A DNA stretch of 64,000 nucleotides from positions 62,001-126,000 of the forward strand of contig CANLWG010000001.1 in NCBI GenBank assembly GCA_947494715.1. Reading direction: 5' to 3'. The first letter of the stretch is position 1; every line of letters starts with the position of its first letter. The stretch comes from an uncultured Flavobacteriaceae bacterium (GTDB lineage Bacteria > Bacteroidota > Bacteroidia > Flavobacteriales > Flavobacteriaceae). The notes under the pieces are model-generated. The model saw only the letters and a list, made by a program, of their open reading frames with translations. It was not told where the DNA came from and did no database searches. Of this stretch, positions 8,426 to 17,750 are shown piece by piece. A program made the translations under genes and the position numbers.

Positions 8426-9019
8426 ATGAAGCAAATGCAGTGGTTTAATGAGCCAGAGGAGTGGAACGTTGATGAAAACGGGTCACTTTCCATGTATGTG
8501 ACCCCTTATACGGATTTCTGGAGAATAACCCATTACGGGTTTACAGTAGATGATGGTCCCTTTTACTACTGCACTCTTGGTGGGGAGTTTCAACTGAATG
8601 TTAAGTTAACGGGAGAATACAAAAACAGGTTTGATCAGATGGGCCTAATGATTCGGAAGGACGAGAAAAACTGGATCAAAACAGGAGTGGAATATGTAGA
8701 TGAAAAAATGCACGTAAGTGCAGTGGTCACATTTGAAAAAAGCGATTGGAGTGTGGTAGAACTACAAAATAGACCTCAATCCATCTGGCTAAAGGTTATT
8801 CGACGCTTGGATGCCGTGGAAATATACTATGGATTGGACAACGAAGATTTTAAAATGCTACGATTGGCCTATTTTCCGGATAACACCCCGGTAATGGTTG
8901 GGCTAACGGCAGCTGCGCCGGATGGTGAAGGATTTAAGGCTGTATTTGAGGATTTTGAGATCAAACATTTGCCCGATTTACGAAGGAAAAAATGGTTAGA
9001 GGATAACAAACCGGATTAG
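8426..9019 (+). CDS. DUF1349 family protein (concanavalin-like beta sandwich)
   Basis: A 197-residue protein taken from the ATG at 8426; a longer in-frame opening at 8333 overlaps the previous gene and encodes unlikely sequence. Recognisable DUF1349 stretches are WFNEPEEWNV at the N-terminus, DQMGLMIRKDEKNWIKTGVEY in the middle (about residues 70-90), and the ending FEDFEIKHLP. DUF1349 proteins are predicted to have a glucanase/concanavalin-like sandwich fold and are often annotated as regulation-of-enolase homologues; their function is unclear. No signal peptide is seen, so it is probably cytosolic. Confidence 0.83.
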   Translation: MKQMQWFNEPEEWNVDENGSLSMYVTPYTDFWRITHYGFTVDDGPFYYCTLGGEFQLNVKLTGEYKNRFDQMGLMIRKDEKNWIKTGVEYVDEKMHVSAVVTFEKSDWSVVELQNRPQSIWLKVIRRLDAVEIYYGLDNEDFKMLRLAYFPDNTPVMVGLTAAAPDGEGFKAVFEDFEIKHLPDLRRKKWLEDNKPD

Positions 9020-9068
9020 CGAATCATATGGATACATTAATCACCCAACGAAATATACAAACAACCGT

Positions 9069-10943
9069 ATGAGAAAAATGAAGTATAAAACTTTTCTACA
9101 ATACTCGGCAGCCATAATTTCAATAGGGATATTGCTATCCTGCCAATCGGAAAAGGACGAACTTCCACCTCCCAATATCGTATGGATTACCTCAGAGGAT
9201 AATTCCAAGCATTATCTTAAACTTTTTGATGAAAATGGGGTATCCACTCCAAATATTGAATCACTGGCCGAGCAGGGGCTGGTCTTTACCCGGGCGTTTT
9301 CCAATGCCCCAGTGTGTAGCGTGGCCCGATCTGCTTTAATTTCCGGATGTTATGGCCCCCGGATAGGAGCTCAATTCCACAGAAAATATATCCCTGTACC
9401 CATGCCGGATTCATTACAAATGTTTCCCTGGTATTTGCGCGAAGCAGGTTATTTTACCAGCAATAATCAAAAAAAGGATTATAACATAATTGAAGAGGAA
9501 GGGGTATGGGACGAATCCTCCGGGGAGGCTACTTGGCGGAATAGGGAAGGGGACCAACCGTTTTTCCATGTATTTAATATTGGAGTTTCCCATGAATCCA
9601 GTTTGCACTTTTCATCCCGGGAAATGGATTCTATTCCTACGGAAACGGAGGAAAATACATTTGAAGTTCAGCCCAATCATCCGCAGACCCCAACCTTCAA
9701 ATATACCAACGCCTATTATCGCGATAAGATTAAGGCTATGGATGGTCAGGTGGGCGAGGTACTAGATCAATTAAAGAAAGATGGGTTAATGGACAATACC
9801 TTTATCTTTTATTTTGGAGATCATGGCGGGGTCTTACCGGGGAGCAAGGGATATTTGTATGAAACTGGCCTACATGTACCGCTCGTCGTCCATATTCCTG
9901 AAAAATATAAACACTTGGTCCATGCGCCGGTACAAAGCACAGTACAGGGCTTTGTGAGTTTTATTGACTTTGGGTCTACCGTATTGAATCTTGCTGGAAT
10001 CACTATTCCAAAAAATATGGATGGAAGGCCATTTTTGGGTCCCAAGGTCACTCCCGATGAGTTGAATGCACGGGACGTAACTTTTAGCTATGCAGACCGG
10101 TTCGATGAAAAATATGATATGGTCCGTGCTATCCGCAAAGGGAAATATAAGTACATCCGAAGCTACACGCCCTTTAACCCAGATGGGTTAATGAACAACT
10201 ACCGTTATAAACAATTGGTCTATCAGGAGTGGCGGGCCATGTATGCCGTGGGAGAGCTGAACGAAATACAATCCACTTTTTTTGAACCCCGGGAACCAGA
10301 ACTGTTGTTTGATGTGGAAACGGATCCCTTTGAGACCGTCAACCTTGCAGATCAGCCCGATTACGAAGATGTACGAGCCGATATGCGCCAAAAGTTGGAT
10401 ACTTGGGTAAAGGGAATGCCGGACCTGTCCTTTTTTCCTGAACACTACCTGATCGAACAAGCCTTTACCAATCCTGTGGCTTTTGGGAGGGGACAACACG
10501 AAAAAATTGAGCGCTACGTTGATATTTCCAATCTTTGCCTTTTACCTTTTGAGGAAGCAAAAGATCAATTGATAGTCAGCCTTCAATCCCCTGACCCGTG
10601 GGAAAGGTATTGGGCCGTTATTGTATGTAGTAGTTTTCGGGAAAAGGCAAAGACACTGAAGACCCAAATCAGTGAATTGGCCCAAAGCGATTCGGAATTG
10701 ATCAATAGGGTGAGGGCGGCAGAGTTTCTGGGAATTATCCAAGCATCCAATCCCTCTGAAATCATGGTAAAGTCACTTTATAAAAGCAAAAAACCGAGTG
10801 AAGCATTACTCATATTAAACTCGATGGTTCTGATGCAATCCTCAAATTTGGCCTATACGCTTGATTTGGACATGGGGAAAATAGCGACTGTAGTAGCAGA
10901 AGATACCCAGGTGAAAAGACGTTTGGATTATTTGATTCCATAG
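9069..10943 (+). CDS. Type I sulfatase, exported lipoprotein
   Basis: A 624-residue arylsulfatase-superfamily enzyme that would remove sulfate esters, probably from marine polysaccharide fragments. The signal ends in ILLSC (Cys25). The opening NIVWITSED (36-44) supplies calcium ligands. The formylglycine site is PVCSVARSALISG with Cys83; this reads C-S-V-A-R, not the usual C-x-P-S-R, although the Cys and Arg are kept. FGDHG (249-253) supplies further metal ligands and the catalytic loop. The last 130 residues are helical (HEAT-like) and extend beyond the sulfatase core. Activity needs a formylglycine-generating enzyme, which is not in this window. No SusC/SusD pair is nearby. Confidence 0.92.
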   Translation: MRKMKYKTFLQYSAAIISIGILLSCQSEKDELPPPNIVWITSEDNSKHYLKLFDENGVSTPNIESLAEQGLVFTRAFSNAPVCSVARSALISGCYGPRIGAQFHRKYIPVPMPDSLQMFPWYLREAGYFTSNNQKKDYNIIEEEGVWDESSGEATWRNREGDQPFFHVFNIGVSHESSLHFSSREMDSIPTETEENTFEVQPNHPQTPTFKYTNAYYRDKIKAMDGQVGEVLDQLKKDGLMDNTFIFYFGDHGGVLPGSKGYLYETGLHVPLVVHIPEKYKHLVHAPVQSTVQGFVSFIDFGSTVLNLAGITIPKNMDGRPFLGPKVTPDELNARDVTFSYADRFDEKYDMVRAIRKGKYKYIRSYTPFNPDGLMNNYRYKQLVYQEWRAMYAVGELNEIQSTFFEPREPELLFDVETDPFETVNLADQPDYEDVRADMRQKLDTWVKGMPDLSFFPEHYLIEQAFTNPVAFGRGQHEKIERYVDISNLCLLPFEEAKDQLIVSLQSPDPWERYWAVIVCSSFREKAKTLKTQISELAQSDSELINRVRAAEFLGIIQASNPSEIMVKSLYKSKKPSEALLILNSMVLMQSSNLAYTLDLDMGKIATVVAEDTQVKRRLDYLIP

Positions 10944-10994
10944 GAACAACAAGGAAGGCTAGGCTGAAGTTGGCACACTGATTTGTGAAGGGCA

Positions 10995-11432
10995 CTAATT
11001 CGTATAGTTATGATCAGTGGTCAAATGAGACAATAACTGCCAATCCCCAGTATCCTTTTTATAAATCCTTGTATATCTGATCCAAAAGGGATTCTTGTTC
11101 TTTCGACTGATGGTGGTTTTTCCCTTTATTATAGCGATACCCTTGCCTAAAGTTACGTTTTGCGAGTTGATCACTCTGGAAATATAAGTCCCTTCCTCGG
11201 ATGCCTTTTTTACATCGCTTAACCATTGTTCCTTATTCTGGGCATCGCCCGTCCCATGGGTGAAAACAAAGTTTTCGGCATAGGCTTTTTGCAGAAAGTC
11301 GATATCGCCATTTGCCACCGCATTTTCAATGGCCGTTTCAAAAGCCATTATCTCTTTCTCTCCATCGGAAACCACAGGTTGGGATTGGCTCCAAAGGGGA
11401 AGAGCCAATAAAAAAGCGAGCAAAAACTTCAT
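10995..11432 (-). CDS. Exported SnoaL-like / DUF4440 protein
   Basis: A 145-residue protein of the NTF2-like cone fold. The start is set at ATG 11432, where a clean signal peptide begins (MKFLLAFLLALPLWSQSQ); the longer frame adds nine residues ahead of it. The mature part has the DUF4440 pattern: FETAIENAVANGDIDFLQKAYAE, FVFTHGTG, a central strand and a C-terminal RYTRIYKKDTGDWQLLSH. Members are small ligand-binding or isomerase-like proteins; here the substrate is unknown. Convergent with the sulfatase gene, 51 bp apart. Confidence 0.83.
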   Translation of the reverse strand: MKFLLAFLLALPLWSQSQPVVSDGEKEIMAFETAIENAVANGDIDFLQKAYAENFVFTHGTGDAQNKEQWLSDVKKASEEGTYISRVINSQNVTLGKGIAIIKGKTTISRKNKNPFWIRYTRIYKKDTGDWQLLSHLTTDHNYTN

Positions 11433-11652
11433 GGGATTAAATGTAGCAATAATTGGCACAAGATTTACAAGCTAAACTGTTAATTGATGTTGGTATTATT
11501 CAATTTCCAAAGGCACGTAAGAATTCATCAATACCTGTCTGCGGGTATCCCAAATTAATAATGGGCTTTTGATTCATAGAGGTTCTTTTGACCAGGTACC
11601 ATTAAGTTTCAGAGTCCTGGCGTAAAAAGTGAAGAAATCGTCCTAAAACAAA

Positions 11653-11680
11653 TTTGTTCCGAGACCTTGTTGTATTTTTG
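11653..11680 (+). promoter_or_regulatory. Candidate promoter of rimO
   Basis: A full Bacteroidota -7 box TATTTTTG at 11673-11680 with TTTG at 11653-11656 as a -33 candidate (spacing 16, slightly short). Predicted transcription start near 11684, a 26-base leader before the rimO ATG. The rest of the 277-bp gap upstream shows no gene I can support. Confidence 0.45.
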
Positions 11681-11709
11681 CACCTGCCCGGAAGTAAGGG
11701 ACAAAAGTT

Positions 11710-13023
11710 ATGCGCACAAAATCCATTAAAAAGAACAGGATAAATGTGGTCACTTTGGGTTGTAGCAAAAATGTCTACGATTCAGAAGTCCTTATGGGGC
11801 AATTGCGTGCCAATGATAAGGAAGTGGTCCATGAGGAGGAAGGCAATGTGGTGGTCATCAATACCTGCGGATTTATTGCCAATGCCAAGGAAGAAAGTGT
11901 AAATACCATTTTGGAATATGTGCAGAAAAAGGAGGTTGGGCAGGTAGACAAGGTTTTTGTTACCGGATGTCTGAGCGAACGGTACAAACCCGATCTGCAG
12001 AAAGAAATTCCGAACGTGGACGAATATTTTGGAACCAGCGACCTTCCCAATTTGCTCAAGGCATTGGGTGCGGATTACAAGCACGAATTGATCGGAGAAC
12101 GTTTGACCACCACCCCAAAGAATTATGCCTATCTTAAAATCGCTGAAGGTTGTGACCGACCCTGTTCGTTTTGCGCCATCCCTTTGATGCGGGGAAAACA
12201 CAAAAGCAAACCTATTGAGGAGTTGTTGGCGGAGGCGGAAAAATTGGCGGCCAAAGGCGTAAAGGAATTGGTTCTGATAGCGCAAGATCTTACCTACTAT
12301 GGTTTAGATCTATACAAAAAACGGAATCTGGCCGAATTGCTTCAAAACCTAGCTGAGGTGGAGGGCATAGAATGGATTCGTCTGCATTATGCCTTCCCTA
12401 CCGGATTTCCGATGGACGTCTTGGAGGTGATGCGGAAGGAACCCAAAATCTGTAACTACATTGATATTCCGCTACAGCATATTTCCGATAGCATCTTAAA
12501 AAGTATGCGGAGGGGAACCACTCAGGCAAAAACCACAAAATTGCTTCAGGATTTTAGGGCGGCCGTTCCGGAAATGGCCATCAGGACCACCTTGATCGTT
12601 GGGTATCCTGGAGAGACTGAAGAGGACTTCCGAATCCTTAAGAATTGGGTTCGGGAAATGCGCTTTGAGCGGCTAGGGTGTTTCACCTATAGCCATGAGG
12701 AGAATACCCATGCCTATAATTTAGTCGATGATGTGCCCGAAGAGGTAAAGCAACAACGTGCCAGCGAAATTATGGAAATCCAATCCCAAATATCCTGGGA
12801 ACTAAACCAAGAGAAAATAGGGAAGACCTTCAAGTGTATTATCGATCGAAAAGAAGGTAATTATTTTGTGGGCCGCACCGAATTTGATTCTCCGGATGTG
12901 GACAACGAGGTTCTGATAGATGCTATAAAGCACTATATAAAGATTGGTGACTTTACCGACATCAAAATTACCGATGCCGCCGACTTTGATTTATACGGCG
13001 AACCTATAAAATTGTCACCCTGA
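11710..13023 (+). CDS. rimO: Ribosomal protein S12 methylthiotransferase RimO
   Basis: A 437-residue radical-SAM enzyme that adds a methylthio group to the conserved aspartate of ribosomal protein S12. Domains in order: an N-terminal UPF0004 domain with its [4Fe-4S] cysteines Cys18, Cys53 and Cys87; the radical-SAM core with GCDRPCSFCAIP, i.e. C-x3-C-x2-C at 148, 152 and 155; and a C-terminal TRAM domain (about 372-437). VTLGCSKN and the downstream IRLHYAFPTGFP and IDIPLQHISD separate RimO from MiaB. Full length for the family. Confidence 0.96.
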   Translation: MRTKSIKKNRINVVTLGCSKNVYDSEVLMGQLRANDKEVVHEEEGNVVVINTCGFIANAKEESVNTILEYVQKKEVGQVDKVFVTGCLSERYKPDLQKEIPNVDEYFGTSDLPNLLKALGADYKHELIGERLTTTPKNYAYLKIAEGCDRPCSFCAIPLMRGKHKSKPIEELLAEAEKLAAKGVKELVLIAQDLTYYGLDLYKKRNLAELLQNLAEVEGIEWIRLHYAFPTGFPMDVLEVMRKEPKICNYIDIPLQHISDSILKSMRRGTTQAKTTKLLQDFRAAVPEMAIRTTLIVGYPGETEEDFRILKNWVREMRFERLGCFTYSHEENTHAYNLVDDVPEEVKQQRASEIMEIQSQISWELNQEKIGKTFKCIIDRKEGNYFVGRTEFDSPDVDNEVLIDAIKHYIKIGDFTDIKITDAADFDLYGEPIKLSP

Positions 13024-13064
13024 GCACTAACCTGCATGGAATTGTAGGATAGGAAGGCGAAATG

Positions 13065-13097
13065 TCAAATTCCAAACTTCAAATACCAAATCTCAAG
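13065..13097. repeat. Intergenic word repeat built on TCAAATTCCAAA
   Basis: After the rimO stop, 13065-13097 reads as a run of related words (TCAAATTCCAAA, TTCAAATACCAAA, TCTCAAG). The same 12-mer recurs in the 62.6-kb gap as a perfect inverted repeat. It is not coding. The rest of the 240-bp gap (13024-13263) holds no gene I can support. Confidence 0.6.
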
Positions 13098-13263
13098 TCT
13101 GGAATCTATCTTCTTGCATCCGCTGCCTAAATTCGAGCAGGAATTTGAAAGCTTGGGAACGCTTTGCGAGAAAACCCCAAATAGACAGAGTTTTAATTTA
13201 TTCCTTATTTTAGTGCGGACCAACCCAATCATCGGTTTTCCGAATTGAAGAATAACATAAATT

Positions 13264-14256
13264 ATGAAAGTCAACTTGCTATTTGCCTTCTTTGGATTGT
13301 TTCTATTTGTTTCCTGCCAGAAGCAACATAACTTTTCTATTGAGATTTTGGATGATGAAGCGTTGGACCTTATTGATTCAAATAGTGAAATAAAAGTAAT
13401 CGGTAGTGGGTTTGAATGGACAGAGGGCCCATTATGGATCGATTCCGGGAACTATTTGCTGTTTTCTGACATTCCCAATAATTCTGTTTTCAAAATAGAT
13501 GAAACTGGTGATTTAACCACATATTTAAAGCCTTCCGGCTATTTAGGTGAAGCGTTCGGTGGAAAGGAACCCGGTTCCAATGGATTACTTCTAAGTCCGG
13601 AGGGGAGTTTGATTCTCATGCAACACGGGGAACGGAGGGTAGCAAAAATGAAGGCATCGTTGGATTCCCCCAATCCAGATTACGAGGCAGTTGTGGATAA
13701 TTATCAGGGCAAACGCTTTAACAGCCCCAACGATGGGGTTTTTGATAGCCAAGGCAATCTATATTTTACAGATCCCCCGTATGGGCTCCCACAACAAATG
13801 GAAGACCCGAACAAGGAGCTCGAATTTCAAGGGGTGTATTGTCTAAAAACATCAGGCGAACTCATTTTGGTGGATCAATTGACCCGACCCAATGGCATAG
13901 CTTTGTCCCCTGACGAATCCAAACTATTTGTGGCCGTTTCAGATCCTGAAAATGCGGTATGGTATCAATACGATCTTGTGGCCACAGGAATGGTAAAGGA
14001 CAAGAGGATTTTTTATGATACCACACCGTTAATCGGCCAAGAGGGTCAAAAGGGATTACCGGATGGCATGAAAATGCATAGTAACGGGTATCTTTTTGCA
14101 ACCGGTCCGGGCGGAGTATGGATATTTAATATTTCGGGAAAGGCCATTGCGCGGATTCATACCGGTCAGGCCACCGCCAACTGTGCTTTTACCACTGATG
14201 AAAAGACACTTTTTATGACTGCCGATGATTATCTTTTGAAAGTGTCCTTAAAATAG
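13264..14256 (+). CDS. SMP-30/gluconolactonase-like lipoprotein
   Basis: A 330-residue six-bladed beta-propeller of the SMP-30 / gluconolactonase group, predicted to hydrolyse a sugar lactone. Lipobox LFVSC gives Cys18. Family landmarks are GFEWTEGPLW (about 50-59, with the metal-ligand glutamate), NNSVFKID, GSNGLLLSPEG, RFNSPNDGVFDSQGNLYFTDPPYG (about 152-175, metal-binding Asn and Asp), RPNGIALSPDESKLFV and GLPDGMKMHSNG. All the usual metal ligands appear to be kept, so it is probably active. It opens a group of sugar-linked genes reaching to 18.8 kb. Confidence 0.9.
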   Translation: MKVNLLFAFFGLFLFVSCQKQHNFSIEILDDEALDLIDSNSEIKVIGSGFEWTEGPLWIDSGNYLLFSDIPNNSVFKIDETGDLTTYLKPSGYLGEAFGGKEPGSNGLLLSPEGSLILMQHGERRVAKMKASLDSPNPDYEAVVDNYQGKRFNSPNDGVFDSQGNLYFTDPPYGLPQQMEDPNKELEFQGVYCLKTSGELILVDQLTRPNGIALSPDESKLFVAVSDPENAVWYQYDLVATGMVKDKRIFYDTTPLIGQEGQKGLPDGMKMHSNGYLFATGPGGVWIFNISGKAIARIHTGQATANCAFTTDEKTLFMTADDYLLKVSLK

Positions 14257-14283
14257 GCGTTGTATAATCTAATGGCAATGATT

Positions 14284-14679
14284 TTACTCATCCTCCAAAA
14301 TCCGGATTTCACCTGTCATAATATCAACATTCCGCCCTCTCAATAAGTGATTGTACACGACTCCTTGTTTAAAATCCAAAACCTGGCTTACCCCAATTCC
14401 GTTGGCTTCGCCCCAGGTAATAAATAGGTTTCCATTGTCCAACACGTGCATTTTATAGGTTTCGTTTTCCTTGGTCCCTTTTTCATCCCCGGACATGGCT
14501 TCCCAATGTAATTCACTTTCATTGTCTATGGTAAGGTGATATACACTTTCACCATAGCGATATACAATGGTTTTCCCTATCAACGCATGGGAACCTGCTG
14601 TTTTAATTGGATCACTGCTTTCTTGGCTATGAAGGCACGCCACCGTCAGCAGCAAAATAAGGGTTTGCACATATCTCAT
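14284..14679 (-). CDS. Exported MoaF-like beta-barrel protein
   Basis: A 131-residue protein with a signal peptide (MRYVQTLILLLTVACLHS, cut near residue 18). The mature part, starting IGKTIVYRYGESVYHLTI and ending with GVVYNHLLRGRNVDIMTGEIRIL, resembles the lipocalin-like MoaF domain seen in monoamine-regulon proteins. No enzyme motif is visible. It follows the CxxCH cytochrome gene by 25 bp on the same strand and may be co-transcribed with it. Confidence 0.55.
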   Translation of the reverse strand: MRYVQTLILLLTVACLHSQESSDPIKTAGSHALIGKTIVYRYGESVYHLTIDNESELHWEAMSGDEKGTKENETYKMHVLDNGNLFITWGEANGIGVSQVLDFKQGVVYNHLLRGRNVDIMTGEIRILEDE

Positions 14680-14704
14680 GATTTACTTTTTGAATTGATC
14701 TGCG

Positions 14705-17653
14705 TCATTTGGATTGTTGTAGAAACGCCAACAAGTCGGCCATTTCTTGGGTGTCCATGCTATTTTCCAAGCCTTCGAACATCATTGAGCTTCCTGTAGA
14801 AGAAAAACGGTCAATATCATTTTTACTGATGATTTTTTCCATGCCACCTACCATACGGAGACCAATTTCGGAATCGGTCTCATTGGTAACGATTCCAGTA
14901 TAAATGGTGCCATCCTTGGTTTGCACTTGATGGTTTACGTATTTGGTATCCACAGCGGCATTGGGATCCAAAATATCATAAAGGAGGGACTCCTTACTTT
15001 TGCGATTGATTTCGGTCAACACCGGCCCTACGTCATTTCCTATTTCGCCATATCTATGGCATTGGGCGCATACATTTTGGAATACTTCCATCCCCTTTTT
15101 GGAATTCCCTTCTAACGTTAATGCCGGGCGCATAGCGTCTATGGCTTCCTTTCGTTGTACAACTCCGGCGTCCGAGAACAAGAGTTCCGCTCTTTTCCGA
15201 ATACTTTCATTATCCGAGAAAAGAAGGGTTCTGCGCCTTTCCAAATCCAGGTTAAACTCTCCTAATCCCACCTTTTTATTCTCCATGGCCGTGAGCAGGG
15301 CATCATGGTGCGAGGATTTGTACAAAAGGATATCCGTAGCATGCTTTCGGGCCTGTGGCCCCAAGGTAGGCCAAAGCTCAATAAGCCGGGATGCTATATT
15401 CGCGTCATTAGAGTTCCAAAGCTGGGACAACGCCTCTACCTGAAGCCGTAAGGGCTGTTTGTTGTCCAATAAGCGGTACAATAGGGTTTCACGTTTCTTA
15501 AAATCATCCAGACCCACAAGCTGTAAACGTTTTATACGTTCTTCCACGGGAAGTTTTGTGTCAAAAAGGGATCGGGATGCATTTTTAATTAGATCATTGA
15601 TTTTGGAGGAAGCCGGCAGGGCCAAAATTTGTCGCAATTCTCCTGTTGCCTGTATTATAGCAAAATCGGCCTCCTCTTCCAAGGCTTCCAAATTGGTTGT
15701 TAACTTGGAGTTGCCCTTTGAATTTATCAAGTTGGGGTTTCCTTTTTTCCAACCACGGGAGAGCGCCTTTATCAATATAGTCGGGGTCTTAGGGGTCATT
15801 CCATCTTTTTGCAAGGCTAGTAGAATATCGGCGGTTTTCTCCTTTTTTTCCGCTTTCCCAATCAGTTCGGTCAATATTTCCAACACTTTGGTCTCTCCTG
15901 GTTTTAAGGGTGATGATACCATGGATAATCTATTCTCGATAAAATCAAATGCTTGCTGTTCAAGGGCACTGGCAATGGCCAAGGTAACCCACTGATCCAT
16001 ATCGGGCCTTTCCAATTGTCCTGAAAGTACTTGGGCAATTGTGTCCTTTTTTATGACATAATTTTCTTCTTTGAGGGTACCCACAGTGAGGGCAGCCTGC
16101 ATTCGGACACGGGCATGGTCATCCTTGATCAAAGCCAGAATATGATGGAGTAGATCAGGCCTTTCGTTGAATTTTTGTTCCGCTATTTTCAGGGCATTTT
16201 CACGTATTCCGGGCGATGTATCTTCTAAAGCCTTGTTCAAATTGGATTCATCCAAAGCTTGTAATCCTTCCAATACCCACATACTGTGCAGTCGTGCCAA
16301 GGGATTGGTTGAAGTTTTAAATTGTTCTTTAAGAAGGGGGATAGCCTCGTTTTGTTTTTCCGTTACCAACAGGCGATGGGCCGTAATTCTTTTCCATTGA
16401 TTGGAATCGCCCAATAACGCTACCAGAGCTTCGATATCATTTATAGGAAGGGATGTAATTTTAGAGGAACTTTTATTTTTAGGTGTTATACGATAAATTC
16501 TCCCTTTTTCCTTTCCGGAATTGAGGTCCATTTTCGCCTCTAGTTCATCGGGTATCCATTCCGGATGTTCAATAACTTCCCGATGCATGTCCACTACATA
16601 CAAAGCGCCATTAGGCCCTACGGTCATATTAACCGGTCGGAAAGATCGTTCCTTGGAAGCAAGAAATTCCACTTTATCACGATTCCTGCTGGTTTTAAAT
16701 GAAGCCCCGTGAGGGGAAAGTACATCTAAATGAACCAAATTGAGCACGCAATCCGCCACCAATAAGCTGGAATTGAGTCCTTCGGGAAAAATTCCTCCGC
16801 CATAATGGGTAATTCCGCAAGCCCCGGAAAAGTAACCCGATTGCTCCGGATGGTTTACCCGGGTTTCCTGCTCTCCTATGGGGTATACCCGCGATAATCC
16901 ATTTTCTTCATGGTCCGAAATATTGGTCAAGGCATGGGATGGTGAACTTGGTAAGTTTTCAATATAACGGTCTTCAAAGACCAAATGGGATACATGCTCC
17001 AGATTATGGGTTTCATACAAATGTCCCCAATCGTCAAAGGTAATCCTGAAGCCTCCTGAAGATTCTCCTACTCGTGCCAACTCTTCTTTTTCCAAATGAA
17101 ATTTTAAATCGGTTCCGCGTAGATCTAGAATCTTATCTGGGGCATTCACGAAGTAGGGTTTTCCGGAGTTACCACCATTGGCCGCATAGATCCAATTGTC
17201 TATACCATAAGTAAGGCCATTAAAATTGTGCTGTAGATTGCCCGTGCTAAACCCGTCCATTAGTATTTTTCGTGTATCGGCATCGCCAATCCATAACAGA
17301 TAGGGTGGGGAAGCCACCAAAAAACCATTTTTGTAGGGCATAAATGAAGATGCAATACCCAAATTATCTGCATACACCTTTCTTTCATCATAGATTCCAT
17401 CTTCATCGATATCCAATAGTTGTACCAGTCTACTTTCTGCATCGCGCAAGGGATAACCCGGCATTTCCAAAACGAAGGCCCTCCCCTGTTCATCGAATTT
17501 AAATTCTACGGGATCAAAAACCAAAGGTTCGGAAGCAACCCGCTCTAAATTGAAATCAGGGTGTATTTCAAAGCCCTCCGGGGTATTTTTTTTATCGGTC
17601 TTACAACCTAGGAATAAAATTGGAATAAGGATAATAGAAAGAAATCGATTCAT
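14705..17653 (-). CDS. PVC-type CxxCH cytochrome with propeller and HEAT-like repeats, lipoprotein
   Basis: A 982-residue exported protein (lipobox LFLGC, Cys17). Architecture: an N-terminal beta-propeller dehydrogenase-like domain to about residue 370 (GFEIHPDFNLERVASEP, DVDEDGIYDERKVYADNL-type repeats, GPNGALYVVDMHREVIEHP); a long helical HEAT-like solenoid (about 400-820); and a C-terminal cytochrome c module with CAQCH at 862-866. Met residues near 956-957 could be the sixth heme ligand. This architecture is common in Planctomycetes and Bacteroidota and is thought to serve periplasmic sugar oxidation, but no substrate is established. A related protein lies at 49286-52696. Confidence 0.9.
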   Translation of the reverse strand: MNRFLSIILIPILFLGCKTDKKNTPEGFEIHPDFNLERVASEPLVFDPVEFKFDEQGRAFVLEMPGYPLRDAESRLVQLLDIDEDGIYDERKVYADNLGIASSFMPYKNGFLVASPPYLLWIGDADTRKILMDGFSTGNLQHNFNGLTYGIDNWIYAANGGNSGKPYFVNAPDKILDLRGTDLKFHLEKEELARVGESSGGFRITFDDWGHLYETHNLEHVSHLVFEDRYIENLPSSPSHALTNISDHEENGLSRVYPIGEQETRVNHPEQSGYFSGACGITHYGGGIFPEGLNSSLLVADCVLNLVHLDVLSPHGASFKTSRNRDKVEFLASKERSFRPVNMTVGPNGALYVVDMHREVIEHPEWIPDELEAKMDLNSGKEKGRIYRITPKNKSSSKITSLPINDIEALVALLGDSNQWKRITAHRLLVTEKQNEAIPLLKEQFKTSTNPLARLHSMWVLEGLQALDESNLNKALEDTSPGIRENALKIAEQKFNERPDLLHHILALIKDDHARVRMQAALTVGTLKEENYVIKKDTIAQVLSGQLERPDMDQWVTLAIASALEQQAFDFIENRLSMVSSPLKPGETKVLEILTELIGKAEKKEKTADILLALQKDGMTPKTPTILIKALSRGWKKGNPNLINSKGNSKLTTNLEALEEEADFAIIQATGELRQILALPASSKINDLIKNASRSLFDTKLPVEERIKRLQLVGLDDFKKRETLLYRLLDNKQPLRLQVEALSQLWNSNDANIASRLIELWPTLGPQARKHATDILLYKSSHHDALLTAMENKKVGLGEFNLDLERRRTLLFSDNESIRKRAELLFSDAGVVQRKEAIDAMRPALTLEGNSKKGMEVFQNVCAQCHRYGEIGNDVGPVLTEINRKSKESLLYDILDPNAAVDTKYVNHQVQTKDGTIYTGIVTNETDSEIGLRMVGGMEKIISKNDIDRFSSTGSSMMFEGLENSMDTQEMADLLAFLQQSK

Positions 17654-17750
17654 AGGAACAAGATACTAAATTCGGTACTAAAAGAATCTTGTGGAGCATT
17701 GGGAAACAAGCTGGGTTGTACGGTTTTGGATTTATGGTTACATTTAAAAG

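Noticed and set aside
11500-11577. 25-codon minus-strand frame encoding PIINLGYPQTGIDEF in the gap before rimO
   Set aside because: It recalls the start of a P-loop sulfotransferase (GYPxTG), but it is too short and has no other part of such a gene nearby; at best a remnant.
15459-15995. 178-codon plus-strand frame inside the 14705-17653 cytochrome
   Set aside because: Antisense shadow with no domain pattern.
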